Shown: piece by piece, positions 24,610 to 33,382 of the stretch
Numbering within the stretch: position 1 is the first letter of the stretch
How the letters are laid out: each line of letters begins with the position of its first letter
Source of the DNA: a virus
Strand: one strand, 5' to 3'
Length of the DNA: 43,994 bases
Virus record (IMG/VR): IMGVR_UViG_3300032397_000028
Location: 1-43,994 of that record
Notes under the pieces: model-generated
What the model was told of the DNA's origin: nothing
The model's database searches: none
Seen by the model: the letters and a program-made list of their open reading frames with translations, nothing else
Position numbers and translations under genes: made by a program

Positions 24610-25083
24610 ATGCCAGATCTAAACGGAATGACTGTTGAGCAATACCTATGGGACTCAATACATATCGAGCCTCTAGCCCTACAAGAGGAGTACGTTCGGA
24701 TTCCTGGAGACCTTGCGTATTGGAATGCCCAGTACGCCGATGCGTTTGAACGATTGCAGCGCGCAAAGCTATCTTTAGACCTGGGGTTAGCTCGACTGAA
24801 TGCAGAACATCGAGAGCTACTTGGCGTAGGGGGTAAGAAAACAACCGAAGCAATGGTAGACGCAGCCGTCGCTTTGGATCCAGAGTTCGAGAGGTTACGC
24901 CTAGACGTCATCGTAGCCGAATCCCAGACAAAGAAGTTGTACGGATTTGTGGATGCTGTACGGGCAAAGAAGGACATGATTATCTCTGTCGGCGCACAGT
25001 TACGTGCTGAGATGGGTGGGGATCCTAGTTTACGCGCCGAACACGCAGCTGCACACATGAGGGATCCTGGGGTTGGACGGTAG
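24610..25083 (+). CDS. UvsY-like recombination mediator
   Basis: A 157-residue, mainly helical protein. The patterns NAQYADAFERLQRAKLSLDL, KTTEAMVDAAVALDPEFERL and AKKDMIISVGAQLRAEM resemble phage UvsY proteins, which load recombinase onto SSB-covered ssDNA. The gp32-like gene follows directly, supporting this. GGGAGG precedes the ATG. No UvsX/RecA is in the window. Family call rests on pattern and context. Confidence 0.65.
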   Translation: MPDLNGMTVEQYLWDSIHIEPLALQEEYVRIPGDLAYWNAQYADAFERLQRAKLSLDLGLARLNAEHRELLGVGGKKTTEAMVDAAVALDPEFERLRLDVIVAESQTKKLYGFVDAVRAKKDMIISVGAQLRAEMGGDPSLRAEHAAAHMRDPGVGR

Positions 25084-25128
25084 TTTAGCTTAGACCACGA
25101 AACATGTAACACGAACAGGAATACGAAC

Positions 25129-25968
25129 ATGGCACAACAAGGAATTCAGAAGACACAAGCACAGCAGGCATCCGGGGTAGTTCAGTATGGGAAGTATGAC
25201 CCGTCGGTGAGTCAGGAGGAGCAAGGTTTCTTTGCTTCGGATCTGGACTTTCTCAAGCTATCGGTGGGCGATAACGTAGTTAGGTTTTTACCTCCACCAG
25301 TTGGGTGGGACCGTCCTTATGTCTTAGTGAAGCAGCACTTCATTCAGGCTGATGGGATGGAGAAGGGCTTCTCAGTTGTATGCGCGCGACAGATGGCACG
25401 CGAACGGTGCATCATTTGTGAGAAGATCTCCGAGTTCAAAGCAATGGGTAACGACATTCAGTACCAGCTAGCCGAAAAGATGTTCGCGCGAGCACGTGCG
25501 TTTGCTAATGTCATTGACCGGCGGAATCCCGAACTCGGTCCGCGCATATTGGCGTTCGGGAAGACTGTCTTCGAACAGCTTTCTAAGATTGCAGCGGACA
25601 ACGGCGATTACTGTGACCCCGAAACAGGGTTCGACATTAACATTACACGGGTCGGGACGGGGCAACAGGACACCAAGTACTTTTTGATTCCTCGTGGTTC
25701 TTCGTTGTTGGGCGATCTCAATTGGATCGCCGAGGCTACAGACCTGTCCAAGTTCGCCAAGATCGACTCGGCTGAGGAGATTATGCGACGGTGTGGGGAC
25801 TTGTTTGCTCCACGTCAGCCTGCGCGTAGGATGCCAGGTCCATTTCCACCTGGACGTCAACTACCTGCGCAACCTCAGGCGCAACCTCAGGCGCAACCCC
25901 AACCACGTCAGCCAGCACAACGCACGGTAGCAGACGACATGAACGACACCTTTCCGAAGGGGTACTAA
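25129..25968 (+). CDS. gp32-like single-stranded DNA-binding protein
   Basis: A 279-residue protein. The core has FLKLSVGDNVVRFLPPP near the N-terminus and a zinc pattern H...C...C..C (VKQHF...VVCARQMARERCIICE), as in T4 gp32-type SSBs. Near the C-terminus is a Pro/Gln repeat (QAQPQAQPQPRQP) and an acidic-aromatic end (DDMNDTFPKGY) that would contact partners. It coats ssDNA at forks and recombination sites. Confidence 0.85.
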   Translation: MAQQGIQKTQAQQASGVVQYGKYDPSVSQEEQGFFASDLDFLKLSVGDNVVRFLPPPVGWDRPYVLVKQHFIQADGMEKGFSVVCARQMARERCIICEKISEFKAMGNDIQYQLAEKMFARARAFANVIDRRNPELGPRILAFGKTVFEQLSKIAADNGDYCDPETGFDINITRVGTGQQDTKYFLIPRGSSLLGDLNWIAEATDLSKFAKIDSAEEIMRRCGDLFAPRQPARRMPGPFPPGRQLPAQPQAQPQAQPQPRQPAQRTVADDMNDTFPKGY

Positions 25969-25971
25969 GCA

Positions 25972-26181
25972 ATGGGCGCGAAGGTCGTACACACGTACGG
26001 GGAACTACTTGAGCATCTCGGGCACTTCGATCTTCGCGTTTGGATGACTGCGTACTGCGTCGCTGTGGCTAGGACATCCAATCCAAACCATGGCGGCGCG
26101 TCCGCAGTTCAAGTAGCCAACGAGGCCGTCCGTCGTATTCACGTGGACTTGAAAGATGGCATAGCGCTTGTGGAGGACTAG
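25972..26181 (+). CDS. hypothetical protein
   Basis: A 69-residue, probably helical protein starting 3 bp after the SSB stop. No motif beyond a compact helical pattern was recognised. Confidence 0.55.
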   Translation: MGAKVVHTYGELLEHLGHFDLRVWMTAYCVAVARTSNPNHGGASAVQVANEAVRRIHVDLKDGIALVED

Positions 26182-26183
26182 TC

Positions 26184-26399
26184 ATGAAGGGGCAACTGTG
26201 CGCGGTCTGTGGGAAGCAGGTCTTGGGGGCTAAGAAGGTTGTTGCAACGTCTGAAGGATGGTACCACGGGGAGTGCTATGCCCAGAAACTTCCAACATGT
26301 CATCCCGTGTTGTGGCAGCAGTGTCTGCAATGCGGAGCGAATGTGGACGTCGGGCTAGGTCCACAGAAATGCGTCTGCGGGACAGTGGTGTTCCCGTGA
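26184..26399 (+). CDS. LIM-like double zinc-finger protein
   Basis: A 71-residue protein with CAVCGKQVLGAKK...WYHGECY (C-x2-C...H-x2-C) and a second set CLQCG...CVCG, which reads like a LIM or related treble-clef pair. It is probably a protein-protein or nucleic-acid adaptor. It is coupled to the next gene by GTGA. Confidence 0.72.
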   Translation: MKGQLCAVCGKQVLGAKKVVATSEGWYHGECYAQKLPTCHPVLWQQCLQCGANVDVGLGPQKCVCGTVVFP

Positions 26400-26761
26400 G
26401 GACGAAAAAGTATGTGACCGACGACGGTTGTTATCTCGCCATCGATGACAGCGAAGACTACGGTATTGGTTGGATCATCCCAGACGACGGATTTGGCGCC
26501 TACATCGGGGATGTGCGGTACGACAGTTCTGTCGCACCAAAAGATAGAGAGACGTGGGAAGCGTGGGCTGTGTATCAAGCTGTCAAGCCTTTCGCCGAAG
26601 GTATGACTCAACTTAACGGATTTTACTTCGGATCGAAGAAGAAGGCTCAACTTGCGCTTCAAGCTGCAAATGATGCTCTGATTTCGAATGCACCGTGGCC
26701 CGAATGGGCAGTGCGTGCAAAGGCTGCAGGGTGGGCTCCGCCGAAAGGGTGGAAGCCGTGA
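26396..26761 (+). CDS. hypothetical protein
   Basis: A 121-residue protein started at GTG 26396, which overlaps the previous stop. It has an N-terminal beta-rich, acidic and aromatic region and ends in a Trp/Pro-rich tail (WAVRAKAAGWAPPKGWKP). No family was recognised. Confidence 0.6.
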   Translation: MRTKKYVTDDGCYLAIDDSEDYGIGWIIPDDGFGAYIGDVRYDSSVAPKDRETWEAWAVYQAVKPFAEGMTQLNGFYFGSKKKAQLALQAANDALISNAPWPEWAVRAKAAGWAPPKGWKP

Positions 26762-26946
26762 GTGACACAGACGCATTAGACACTCTGCGACGAGCTGTGT
26801 GTGCCGTTTGCCGGGTTATAGATGGTAACAAGTGGATTCTTGCACACATCTCTCAGGACGAGCGTGTAGCTCTCAAGGATCTAGCCTACTATTCCGGGTG
26901 TACGGACATGAGTTGGTGGGATGCTGAAAGACCAGAGGTTCGATGA
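26758..26946 (+). CDS. hypothetical protein
   Basis: A 62-residue protein started at GTG 26758, overlapping the previous stop (GTGA) and coupled to the SbcD-like gene (ATGA). It contains CAVCRVIDGNKW, a possible partial metal site. Confidence 0.55.
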   Translation: MSDTDALDTLRRAVCAVCRVIDGNKWILAHISQDERVALKDLAYYSGCTDMSWWDAERPEVR

Positions 26947-28046
26947 TGTCTATTGCGTTCGTATCAGACCTCCACATAGGCAATCATCGAAGGATGGGCG
27001 AGCAAGCTGTCGGCTCGATCAATACTCGATGCAAGCTGGCACTCGACACGTTCAAGTATGCACTGAGTCTTGCAAAGCTCGCGAAGTGTTCGGCGTTCGT
27101 GGTGTGCGGCGATCTGTTCGATACAGACAAGCCTGAGCCCGCCATAATCCGAGCTGTGCAGAATGTTATCGAGCAGGCCGGACTCAAGGTGTATTTGTTA
27201 GTAGGGAATCACGACCGTACATCGGATGCACCCTACGATCACGCGCTTGCACCGCTATCTGGGGTAGCGTTCGTAGCCGAGCATCCTTGCATTGCCAGAG
27301 TAGACGATTGTGACGTTCTGTTCTATCCGCACATGGCGGCAGACATGACGTGCGGGGACGTGCAACAGCATATGCCGTATGCCCCGAACGGGGCATCTGT
27401 TCGGTATATTGCAATCCATCGGGGGGTATACACGGATAGGATGCCCAAGTATTTGCATTCAGGCAAAGCGCTTAGTCTTGGTCAGGCTAGGCAATTGCGA
27501 GAGTCGCGGGGCGCAAAAGCTATGTTTTGCGGCGACTATCATGAGACCGAAGCGTGGTCCGCACCGGACAGCATTGTGCAGTGTGGCGCACTTGTGCCGA
27601 CCGGCTGGGACCAAACTGGGTTCAGCACGTGCGGTCGCATGTACGTTATGGACGGCGACCAGTTGCATGTGGTTAGTGTTCCCGGTCCTCGGTTCAAGAC
27701 TGTCGAGTGGGCCGAGGATCTGTTCGATCGGCTCCACGAACTACAGCCGTTAGAGGTTGAGGCATCAAGGTTGTTCGTGCAGGTCCGTGTACAGGCAACT
27801 CAGCTGCAGGTTGCACGTGAAACACTGGAACAGCATGGAGGGCAGGTGTTAGGCGTGGTACCTGTCGTGTACGAATTCGTTGTGAAGGATGACGCAGCGA
27901 AGGAAGCTTCTCATCGTGCGGCAGCTTGCGCCCGTGCGTCCGAGACGCTCAACGATGCCCTCGCTGCGTACGTCGAACAACTCGCGTTGACACCGTTTCA
28001 ACGCAACGAGGTTCTGTCGCGGTGCCAGGGGTATCTGAAAGGATAA
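26943..28046 (+). CDS. SbcD/Mre11-like nuclease (T4 gp47-like)
   Basis: A 367-residue calcineurin-like phosphoesterase: FVSDLHIGNH, CGDLFDTD, VGNHDRTSD, and late CGDYHETE give the metal ligands of Mre11/SbcD. Together with the Rad50/SbcC-like protein encoded shortly downstream it would process DNA ends for recombination-dependent replication. All recognised metal-binding motifs are present. Confidence 0.88.
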   Translation: MMSIAFVSDLHIGNHRRMGEQAVGSINTRCKLALDTFKYALSLAKLAKCSAFVVCGDLFDTDKPEPAIIRAVQNVIEQAGLKVYLLVGNHDRTSDAPYDHALAPLSGVAFVAEHPCIARVDDCDVLFYPHMAADMTCGDVQQHMPYAPNGASVRYIAIHRGVYTDRMPKYLHSGKALSLGQARQLRESRGAKAMFCGDYHETEAWSAPDSIVQCGALVPTGWDQTGFSTCGRMYVMDGDQLHVVSVPGPRFKTVEWAEDLFDRLHELQPLEVEASRLFVQVRVQATQLQVARETLEQHGGQVLGVVPVVYEFVVKDDAAKEASHRAAACARASETLNDALAAYVEQLALTPFQRNEVLSRCQGYLKG

Positions 28047-28049
28047 CCG

Positions 28050-28445
28050 ATGGGAACCGAAGATCTGGATCCGCCCTACGTGTTCCTGTCCATCGTGTTC
28101 GATGGGGGCCTCGAAGATTCTCCAGCTTTGGTCGGGGTGTACCCTTCGAACGTTCGTTGGTTCGGTTGCGAGTACGATGGTTGTTGCGGCCTCGAAGGGT
28201 TCCTTGGGTGTGATAGGACATGGTACGAGTGGATGCTCCACGAAGGTATCGCACCAGGTCAGCGGTTCGTTGTGCGTGTGCCCCAACCATCATACTTTAG
28301 AGATTACGATGGAGAATATGATGTTGAGTACGGCGATGCATACGTGGTCTGGAAGCAGCCGTTGCCACAAGGGACGGAATGGATGCTTTGGTTCGCTTGG
28401 TTCAAAGATCTTGATTTCAGGAACATTGTTGTGATGACTCCGTAG
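28050..28445 (+). CDS. hypothetical acidic protein
   Basis: A 131-residue, aromatic and acidic protein encoded between sbcD-like and sbcC-like genes. The motif FGCEYDGCCGLEGFLGCDRTW is Cys-rich. No family was recognised; a link to the end-processing complex is only positional. Confidence 0.6.
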   Translation: MGTEDLDPPYVFLSIVFDGGLEDSPALVGVYPSNVRWFGCEYDGCCGLEGFLGCDRTWYEWMLHEGIAPGQRFVVRVPQPSYFRDYDGEYDVEYGDAYVVWKQPLPQGTEWMLWFAWFKDLDFRNIVVMTP

Positions 28446-28455
28446 GAGATGACAA

Positions 28456-30108
28456 GTGGAAGTGCAAAGGCTGGAATTGAATGGCATCTTGTGCCACAAG
28501 GACACGACGATTGAGCTACCGCAGCAAGGCATCGTTCTAGTTACCGGCCCGAACGGATCTGGGAAGTCGTCGATTATCGAAGCTGTGTCGCTAGGGGTAT
28601 GGGGGAAGACCCTTCGGGGTGCGTCGGGCTGGAATCTCAATGTGAAGAATGCGTCTGTCCGGGTGACAACATGGGATGAGGTGCAGGTCCTTCGAGAGTC
28701 GAAGAAGAAGAGCCTCAGCGGGCAATTGAATTGGCGCGATGGCAAAGGTTCTGTTGCCTACGAGACTACGACTAAGGCCCAAGAGGCATTGGAGTCCGTT
28801 GTGGGTTCGTGGGATGTGTGGCGTCGGTGCTGTGTCTTCTCCAGCCATGACGCGGCCCATTTCAGCCGAGCCACCGACGGGGAACGCAAACGGCTTCTTG
28901 AGAGCATTCTAGGGCTCGAACGGTTTGATATAGCACTAAGTGCTTGCCGCGAACACCAGAAGACTTTCAAACGACAACAGGACACGCAGCAACGCGAGAT
29001 TGATAACGGCCGAATTCAACTCGAAGGGGAGGAACGTCGCCTTCGGGATGCCCAGATTGCACTCGAAGCATTGCCTCCGTTGGAGTCTACGTTACCAGGA
29101 CGACCGGCGATAGAGTACTTAGAGAAGAAGTGGACGGCATTGCGCCAGCACATCGTTCAACTATCGCATGACCGGCAGAAGTATGATACCGATGCCCGTG
29201 TAGCACAGACCAAGATCGACAAGAGCAAGGAGTTTCAGACATTACTCTTGCAATCGACTTGCCCGACATGTCGGCAGTCGATATCCTCTGATGTCAAGCG
29301 CACCCGCATGAATGAAGAAGCCAAGCTGATTGCAGAGTTACAAGTTGCGATAGATCACGCGTTGGATGCAAGTGCCGAAGTAGAAGCTGTCGTGCAGTCT
29401 CTGGTTGAGGATGACAAGCTACTCGAGTTGCAGGTTATGAATGCCAGACGCGAGATTCAAGCTGCCGAGCTGAAACGTCAGCACGTGCAATCAATGCTCG
29501 CCGCTCGCGAGCGCGCAGTGTCTACCATCTCGTCGGTTGAACGGATAATCGCACAACTATCCGAGAACAAGACATCGCGCGAGGCCTCGCTTGCTGAAGT
29601 GGTGGTAGAAGTGGAGATCCTAGATGCCTGCGAGTCGGTACTAGGGTTGAAAGGTGTTCGCGCGAACGTGTTAGGTGCGTGCCTTGGTGGTATCGAGGCA
29701 ATGGCAAACTTATGGCTATCAAGGCTGTCTGACGGGGTCAGAGTCGAGCTTCAGCCGTACGAGGAGCGCAAGAGCGGGAGCATCTCGCAATCGATAGGTC
29801 TCAAGATTGTCGGGTACGGCGGAGACTACCAAGCGAGCAGTGGCGGTGAGCGTCGTCGGTTGGACGTTGCTTTACTGCTAGCGCTCGCGGAAGTGTCCTC
29901 AGCTGCGTTCGGGCTGAAGGGGGCCACGTTGTTCTTTGACGAAGTGTTCGATACGCTGGATATCGAAGGCGTCGAACGTGCAAGTGTAGCCCTTAGCGAA
30001 CTAGCCAAGAACCGATGTGTGGTTGTGATCGCACATTCGGACGCCGTCAAGCGGTCACTTGCGCCCGATGTGTGGCTGAAGGTAGCAGGAGGGAACGTGT
30101 CGTGTTAG
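28456..30108 (+). CDS. SbcC/Rad50-like ATPase (T4 gp46-like)
   Basis: A 550-residue SMC-type ATPase: Walker A TGPNGSGKSS (about residues 30-40), coiled coil, a zinc hook CPTCRQ at about 270, second coil, then ABC signature SSGGERRRLD and Walker B TLFFDEVFDTLD near the C-terminus. The coils are short, as in phage forms. It starts at GTG 28456 with TAGGAG upstream. It partners with the SbcD-like nuclease. Confidence 0.9.
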   Translation: MEVQRLELNGILCHKDTTIELPQQGIVLVTGPNGSGKSSIIEAVSLGVWGKTLRGASGWNLNVKNASVRVTTWDEVQVLRESKKKSLSGQLNWRDGKGSVAYETTTKAQEALESVVGSWDVWRRCCVFSSHDAAHFSRATDGERKRLLESILGLERFDIALSACREHQKTFKRQQDTQQREIDNGRIQLEGEERRLRDAQIALEALPPLESTLPGRPAIEYLEKKWTALRQHIVQLSHDRQKYDTDARVAQTKIDKSKEFQTLLLQSTCPTCRQSISSDVKRTRMNEEAKLIAELQVAIDHALDASAEVEAVVQSLVEDDKLLELQVMNARREIQAAELKRQHVQSMLAARERAVSTISSVERIIAQLSENKTSREASLAEVVVEVEILDACESVLGLKGVRANVLGACLGGIEAMANLWLSRLSDGVRVELQPYEERKSGSISQSIGLKIVGYGGDYQASSGGERRRLDVALLLALAEVSSAAFGLKGATLFFDEVFDTLDIEGVERASVALSELAKNRCVVVIAHSDAVKRSLAPDVWLKVAGGNVSC

Positions 30109-30719
30109 TATCATATGCAAGCTGTCGTAAGATCTGCGACGCTATAAAGGATGCCCCTAAGAATTGTAGGCAACTACAAGCCGAGTGCGGATTCGAGAAA
30201 CGAGTTGTCACCGACACCTTGCATGTCTTGCGTACAAACGGACTGGTTAAACGTACTGGCTTCACGGCTGGGATGGTCTACACGTTGACCGGTGGGATGA
30301 TTACGAAGGCTACGTTGCTAGAGAAAAGTCTTGTTAGAATCGCAGTCGAGTACGAAGCCGCGCAAGCTCCATCGGAAGCCGGGCATGAGTTGATTAAGGC
30401 TTTAGACTTGTGGGGTAAGTACGTTTCTCCGACTCCTACAAGTACGCTCGGGCTGTTGCAGGTAAAGGTACGTCGGCAAGACAAGTGGCTTCGACTCGTC
30501 AGGACAAACCTCCGCGCTGCCGAAGAGTTATTGCACTACGACACGACTCTTGGCAAGTACGAGCGGGTAGCGGTACAGCGGCTACTATACGCAGCTCGTG
30601 ACATTGCGGGAGGTCTAGAGTATCCGAGACTGTACAACTATCCCGGTCCAAAGCCAAACAGACATCAACTAACTCTTGAGGATGCGTGTCGTGGTTCCAG
30701 CCAAACGTCTAGTTCGTAA
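30102..30719 (+). CDS. winged-helix protein
   Basis: A 205-residue protein. The first 65 residues form a winged helix (KICDAIKDAPKNCRQLQAEC ... HVLRTNGLVKRTG ... VYTLTG). The rest is helical. GTG 30102 is chosen because GGAGGG lies 8 bp upstream; it overlaps the SbcC-like gene by 7 bp. It is a probable DNA-binding regulator. Confidence 0.65.
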   Translation: MLVSYASCRKICDAIKDAPKNCRQLQAECGFEKRVVTDTLHVLRTNGLVKRTGFTAGMVYTLTGGMITKATLLEKSLVRIAVEYEAAQAPSEAGHELIKALDLWGKYVSPTPTSTLGLLQVKVRRQDKWLRLVRTNLRAAEELLHYDTTLGKYERVAVQRLLYAARDIAGGLEYPRLYNYPGPKPNRHQLTLEDACRGSSQTSSS

Positions 30720-31038
30720 TTTTGCCGAGAAGGCGATTGGTATCTTCTACGAAGGTCCCAAACCTCCGCTACGGGTCAAGGTCGCAGTGGAGCTATTCGC
30801 ACAGAATTGTCCCGACGCAACACATGAAGCATGGCGGGACTTTGCGATAACCCAAGCCGAGGAGTGCTACCGGTCTGGGTACGTGCGAGGGCTAGAGAGT
30901 GCTGAGCGGGACAAGGATGTGCAGCCAGAGCACGATCCTGAGATTATTGCGCGTGAGTTAGATCAGGATTGGGGCAGTGAAGACCAAGAAGGTCCACCAC
31001 CTATAATTGGAGCGGAAACAGTGAGCGAAGATGACTGA
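30682..31038 (+). CDS. hypothetical protein
   Basis: A 118-residue protein with basic N-terminus (MRVVVPAKRLVRNFAEKAIG), a helical middle and a very acidic C-terminus. It overlaps both neighbours. No family was recognised. Confidence 0.6.
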   Translation: MRVVVPAKRLVRNFAEKAIGIFYEGPKPPLRVKVAVELFAQNCPDATHEAWRDFAITQAEECYRSGYVRGLESAERDKDVQPEHDPEIIARELDQDWGSEDQEGPPPIIGAETVSEDD

Positions 31039-31405
31039 GCAAGATTTGAAAGATGCTATCGAGCGGGGAATCTATGTGATGCATTCATCTGGCGTTATTG
31101 GGAAGCCGGTGAAGTACTTCGAAGCTGGTGCGTACCCTACCGAGCGTGGTCCGATTTCTAACCCCGTCGTCGAGCTGCACAACGGGCATGCGTTCGTTGC
31201 AATGCCGGCAGCGTTCCAGCCACTCGACGAGCACGATGCGAGATTCGTGCAAGGTTGCCGTGTTCTAGCGCAAACTTGCATCAATGGGATGCTTTCGTTG
31301 GGGAAGCAAAGCCTGACGATGTCGAGAGCTGTATCGTTGATTTTACACGTACTAGGAGACGCCGTCGTAACTTTGCGTGAAGGGCAAAGCAATGAATCCA
31401 GTTAA
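31031..31405 (+). CDS. hypothetical protein
   Basis: A 124-residue protein, coupled to both neighbours by overlaps. Mixed alpha/beta, no recognised motif. Confidence 0.6.
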   Translation: MTEQDLKDAIERGIYVMHSSGVIGKPVKYFEAGAYPTERGPISNPVVELHNGHAFVAMPAAFQPLDEHDARFVQGCRVLAQTCINGMLSLGKQSLTMSRAVSLILHVLGDAVVTLREGQSNESS

Positions 31406-31610
31406 AGAAGTGCCGATTGTGATTCCGTCCGATCCTGTTGTATCGCACAATGCTATCGGGGCTCTTGTGCAGTACTACGCAGAAACTATTGGAGCACTAC
31501 GCGAAAAATGCTTGCGACAGCAACAACAAATTGATATGCTTGGTCACGCGCTCAAGGCAGCCACGAAAGGTCAGGACGATGCCGTTAGTATCCCCGGCGG
31601 GAGCGAATGA
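31392..31610 (+). CDS. hypothetical small coiled-coil protein
   Basis: A 72-residue protein with a helical, Gln-rich segment (ALREKCLRQQQQIDMLGHALKA). It overlaps the previous gene. It may be an oligomerising small protein; no family was recognised. Confidence 0.55.
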   Translation: MNPVKEVPIVIPSDPVVSHNAIGALVQYYAETIGALREKCLRQQQQIDMLGHALKAATKGQDDAVSIPGGSE

Positions 31611-31890
31611 CGACGTTGTCCGGCGCGAAGGGGCTCCCGCCGCAGCGTGGCTCGTGCGAAGCAGACGGGAAGTCATCAAGGTACGAGGCGCGTTTGCTCT
31701 GTTCATACCCGAAGGGGCTAAGATTCAACCTTGGCTACGTATTGCGGTCCGGTACCTGGAACTCAGCAGACGATGGCAGGTCGAGGAATCAATTTCTACG
31801 ACTTGGGGCATTGCCGGCACCTACATCAAGGTCCGATGGCTGCGGTGGCGCAAACCGCGAAGTGATCGCGATTGGGGCGCCGCATGCTAA
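31579..31890 (+). CDS. hypothetical protein
   Basis: A 103-residue ORF with Trp/Arg-rich, amphipathic C-terminal half (WLRIAVRYLELSRRWQVEE). An alternative ORF at 31607-32074, coupled by ATGA to the upstream stop, covers the same DNA but reads as low-complexity. The chosen frame overlaps the next gene by 7 bp, which supports it. The call is tentative. Confidence 0.45.
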   Translation: MPLVSPAGANDDVVRREGAPAAAWLVRSRREVIKVRGAFALFIPEGAKIQPWLRIAVRYLELSRRWQVEESISTTWGIAGTYIKVRWLRWRKPRSDRDWGAAC

Positions 31891-32096
31891 TCTGGTGCTG
31901 CGTTGCAATCGCTGTAGTTACAGCGGGCAACTTTTGGCTCTATCTGTTGTGGAAGGCGACCGACAACAGGCTAAGAGAAGCTATCGAAGATTGTGTACGC
32001 ATCAAGCGAGAGCTTCGGCGGGTGTGTGCCATCCTGGAGGTGCACCTGACGCACCACTTGAGGCTCAAGAATGATCGACCTTCGCAAAGAGACTGA
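31884..32096 (+). CDS. small single-TM protein with charged helix
   Basis: A 70-residue protein: N-terminal TM segment (MLIWCCVAIAVVTAGNFWLYLLW) followed by a charged helix (DNRLREAIEDCVRIKRELRR). This type II topology is seen among i-spanin-like and accessory phage proteins. Function unknown. Confidence 0.62.
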   Translation: MLIWCCVAIAVVTAGNFWLYLLWKATDNRLREAIEDCVRIKRELRRVCAILEVHLTHHLRLKNDRPSQRD

Positions 32097-32361
32097 GGCC
32101 TTGTTCCGTGAGCCTGTCGATTCAATGTGGTCACCTGCTTGGGCGCCGCACGTGGTTGGGTTCTTTACGAAGAGGCAAGTAGGGCTAGATGGGCCAGAAC
32201 CGCAGAAGTACCGTTGTTACTGTACCACGTGTAACGTTGAGCATCGAGGCGAGTGCGCAACGGGAGCCATTCGGAGCCACGTATCTCACTTCGCCGCAGT
32301 TCACTTACACCGAGATCCCTTCAACAGCTGCAAAGCGGCTAACTCAAGAGGCTCGCGCTAG
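32071..32361 (+). CDS. hypothetical zinc-binding-like protein
   Basis: A 96-residue protein with YRCYCTTCNVEHRGECATG and two His in SHVSHFAAVHLH, spaced like a C2H2-type zinc site. It overlaps the previous gene by 26 bp and the next by a longer stretch. No family was recognised. Confidence 0.55.
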   Translation: MIDLRKETEALFREPVDSMWSPAWAPHVVGFFTKRQVGLDGPEPQKYRCYCTTCNVEHRGECATGAIRSHVSHFAAVHLHRDPFNSCKAANSRGSR

Positions 32362-32446
32362 AACTCGCCAGATTCTAGCGCTTACTGGAGTGGCCGTATT
32401 GTTGTCCGTTCTGGCGTGTTGGATTGCAGGTGGAAAATGCTACTAG
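32189..32446 (+). CDS. possible small protein with C-terminal TM segment
   Basis: An 85-residue ORF overlapping the previous one in a different frame. The C-terminus ILALTGVAVLLSVLACWIAG is a convincing membrane anchor. The start is uncertain (ATG 32189 or TTG 32237). It ends against the convergent minus-strand gene. Confidence 0.5.
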   Translation: MGQNRRSTVVTVPRVTLSIEASAQREPFGATYLTSPQFTYTEIPSTAAKRLTQEARARTRQILALTGVAVLLSVLACWIAGGKCY

Positions 32447-33132
32447 TTCGAAGCCAACAAGTTATCCTTTGCAAGCTCGGCAAGGGCTTGAGTGTCCGTT
32501 ATTTTGGGATGTTTGGGCCAAGACAACATCCAGAATCGTCTGAAGGTCGAGAAGCGGTGTTCGCTCATGTTCTGGGCGATCTCGCTATTGCACCGTCCTG
32601 CGGCATACGCTGCGAGCCGTTGCTCGAATGGCAGATGTCGGCAGGTCGAGAAGCTCTTTTTAATGATGTGCAACGTGGTTGTAGCGCATTTAGCCGTATC
32701 GGAGACGAGTTCGAGGCCTGTCCACCCTTCGTCGGTGTACCTAGCACTTGTGTAGACCCACGTGCCGTTTGGGAGCCGGTCCCGCTGTACGCCGAGCATG
32801 ATCTGCCCGAGGCACCACGACCTTCCATGGTCGTTGAATCCGCTTCGAATGTCGTGGTCTCGTGCGAGACCGTATTGAACATCTCGGCGGAAGCCGGATT
32901 CATAGTACATCTTAGTGGCGACAAACAACGCGGTGCGGCTTCGGCCATACTCGCCGCCGAATAGGGGTCGGTCTTCGGAGTTGAATGCCGCAGTGAGGAT
33001 GCCAGATGCGATCTCGATCCGCCGAGCTTCTGCTTGGACCACAGTTTCTTGTGCTTCGGGCACGTAGTGATGCCGGTCTGTAGGGGCCATGATGTTGAGA
33101 GTCAACGTCAACCAGAGTAGTAGAGGTTCCAT
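32443..33132 (-). CDS. secreted lytic transglycosylase/lysozyme-like protein
   Basis: A 229-residue protein with an N-terminal hydrophobic signal (MEPLLLWLTLTLNIMA). A lysozyme-like pattern follows: KMYYESGF with the probable catalytic Glu, GRSWCLGQIMLG and AAYAAGRC. This parallels the SLT motifs of the first transglycosylase. It is the second muralytic enzyme in the window and is isolated on the minus strand amid plus-strand genes, like an independently acquired gene. Confidence 0.7.
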   Translation of the reverse strand: MEPLLLWLTLTLNIMAPTDRHHYVPEAQETVVQAEARRIEIASGILTAAFNSEDRPLFGGEYGRSRTALFVATKMYYESGFRRDVQYGLARDHDIRSGFNDHGRSWCLGQIMLGVQRDRLPNGTWVYTSARYTDEGWTGLELVSDTAKCATTTLHIIKKSFSTCRHLPFEQRLAAYAAGRCNSEIAQNMSEHRFSTFRRFWMLSWPKHPKITDTQALAELAKDNLLASN

Positions 33133-33184
33133 GATACAGGAGCCTTATCGAAGACGCGTGGATTGTCAACCGGGAAGGTGATCG

Positions 33185-33382
33185 ATGTCTTACATTCGAT
33201 TATGCGACAAAGTGTATGTAGTATCCACTACAGGGTACGAATTTGCAGGCGTATACACAAAAGGTGCGTGGTATGTGCCACTCATTGACGGCACAGATAT
33301 CAGAGAGTTGGAAGTCGCAGACGTAGCACGGGCAAAACTGTTTGCCGGACTGCCAGATAGGAGCATTCGATGCGAAAAGTGA
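33185..33382 (+). CDS. hypothetical protein
   Basis: A 65-residue, beta-rich small protein with aromatic residues (GVYTKGAWYVPLIDGTDI). GGAAGGTGATCG precedes the ATG. It overlaps the next gene by 13 bp. Confidence 0.6.
   Translation: MSYIRLCDKVYVVSTTGYEFAGVYTKGAWYVPLIDGTDIRELEVADVARAKLFAGLPDRSIRCEK

Noticed and set aside
31607-32074. 155-codon ORF starting at an ATGA overlap
   Set aside because: Its translation is low-complexity and it would span two better-supported overlapping ORFs, one with a clear TM segment; kept only as an alternative.
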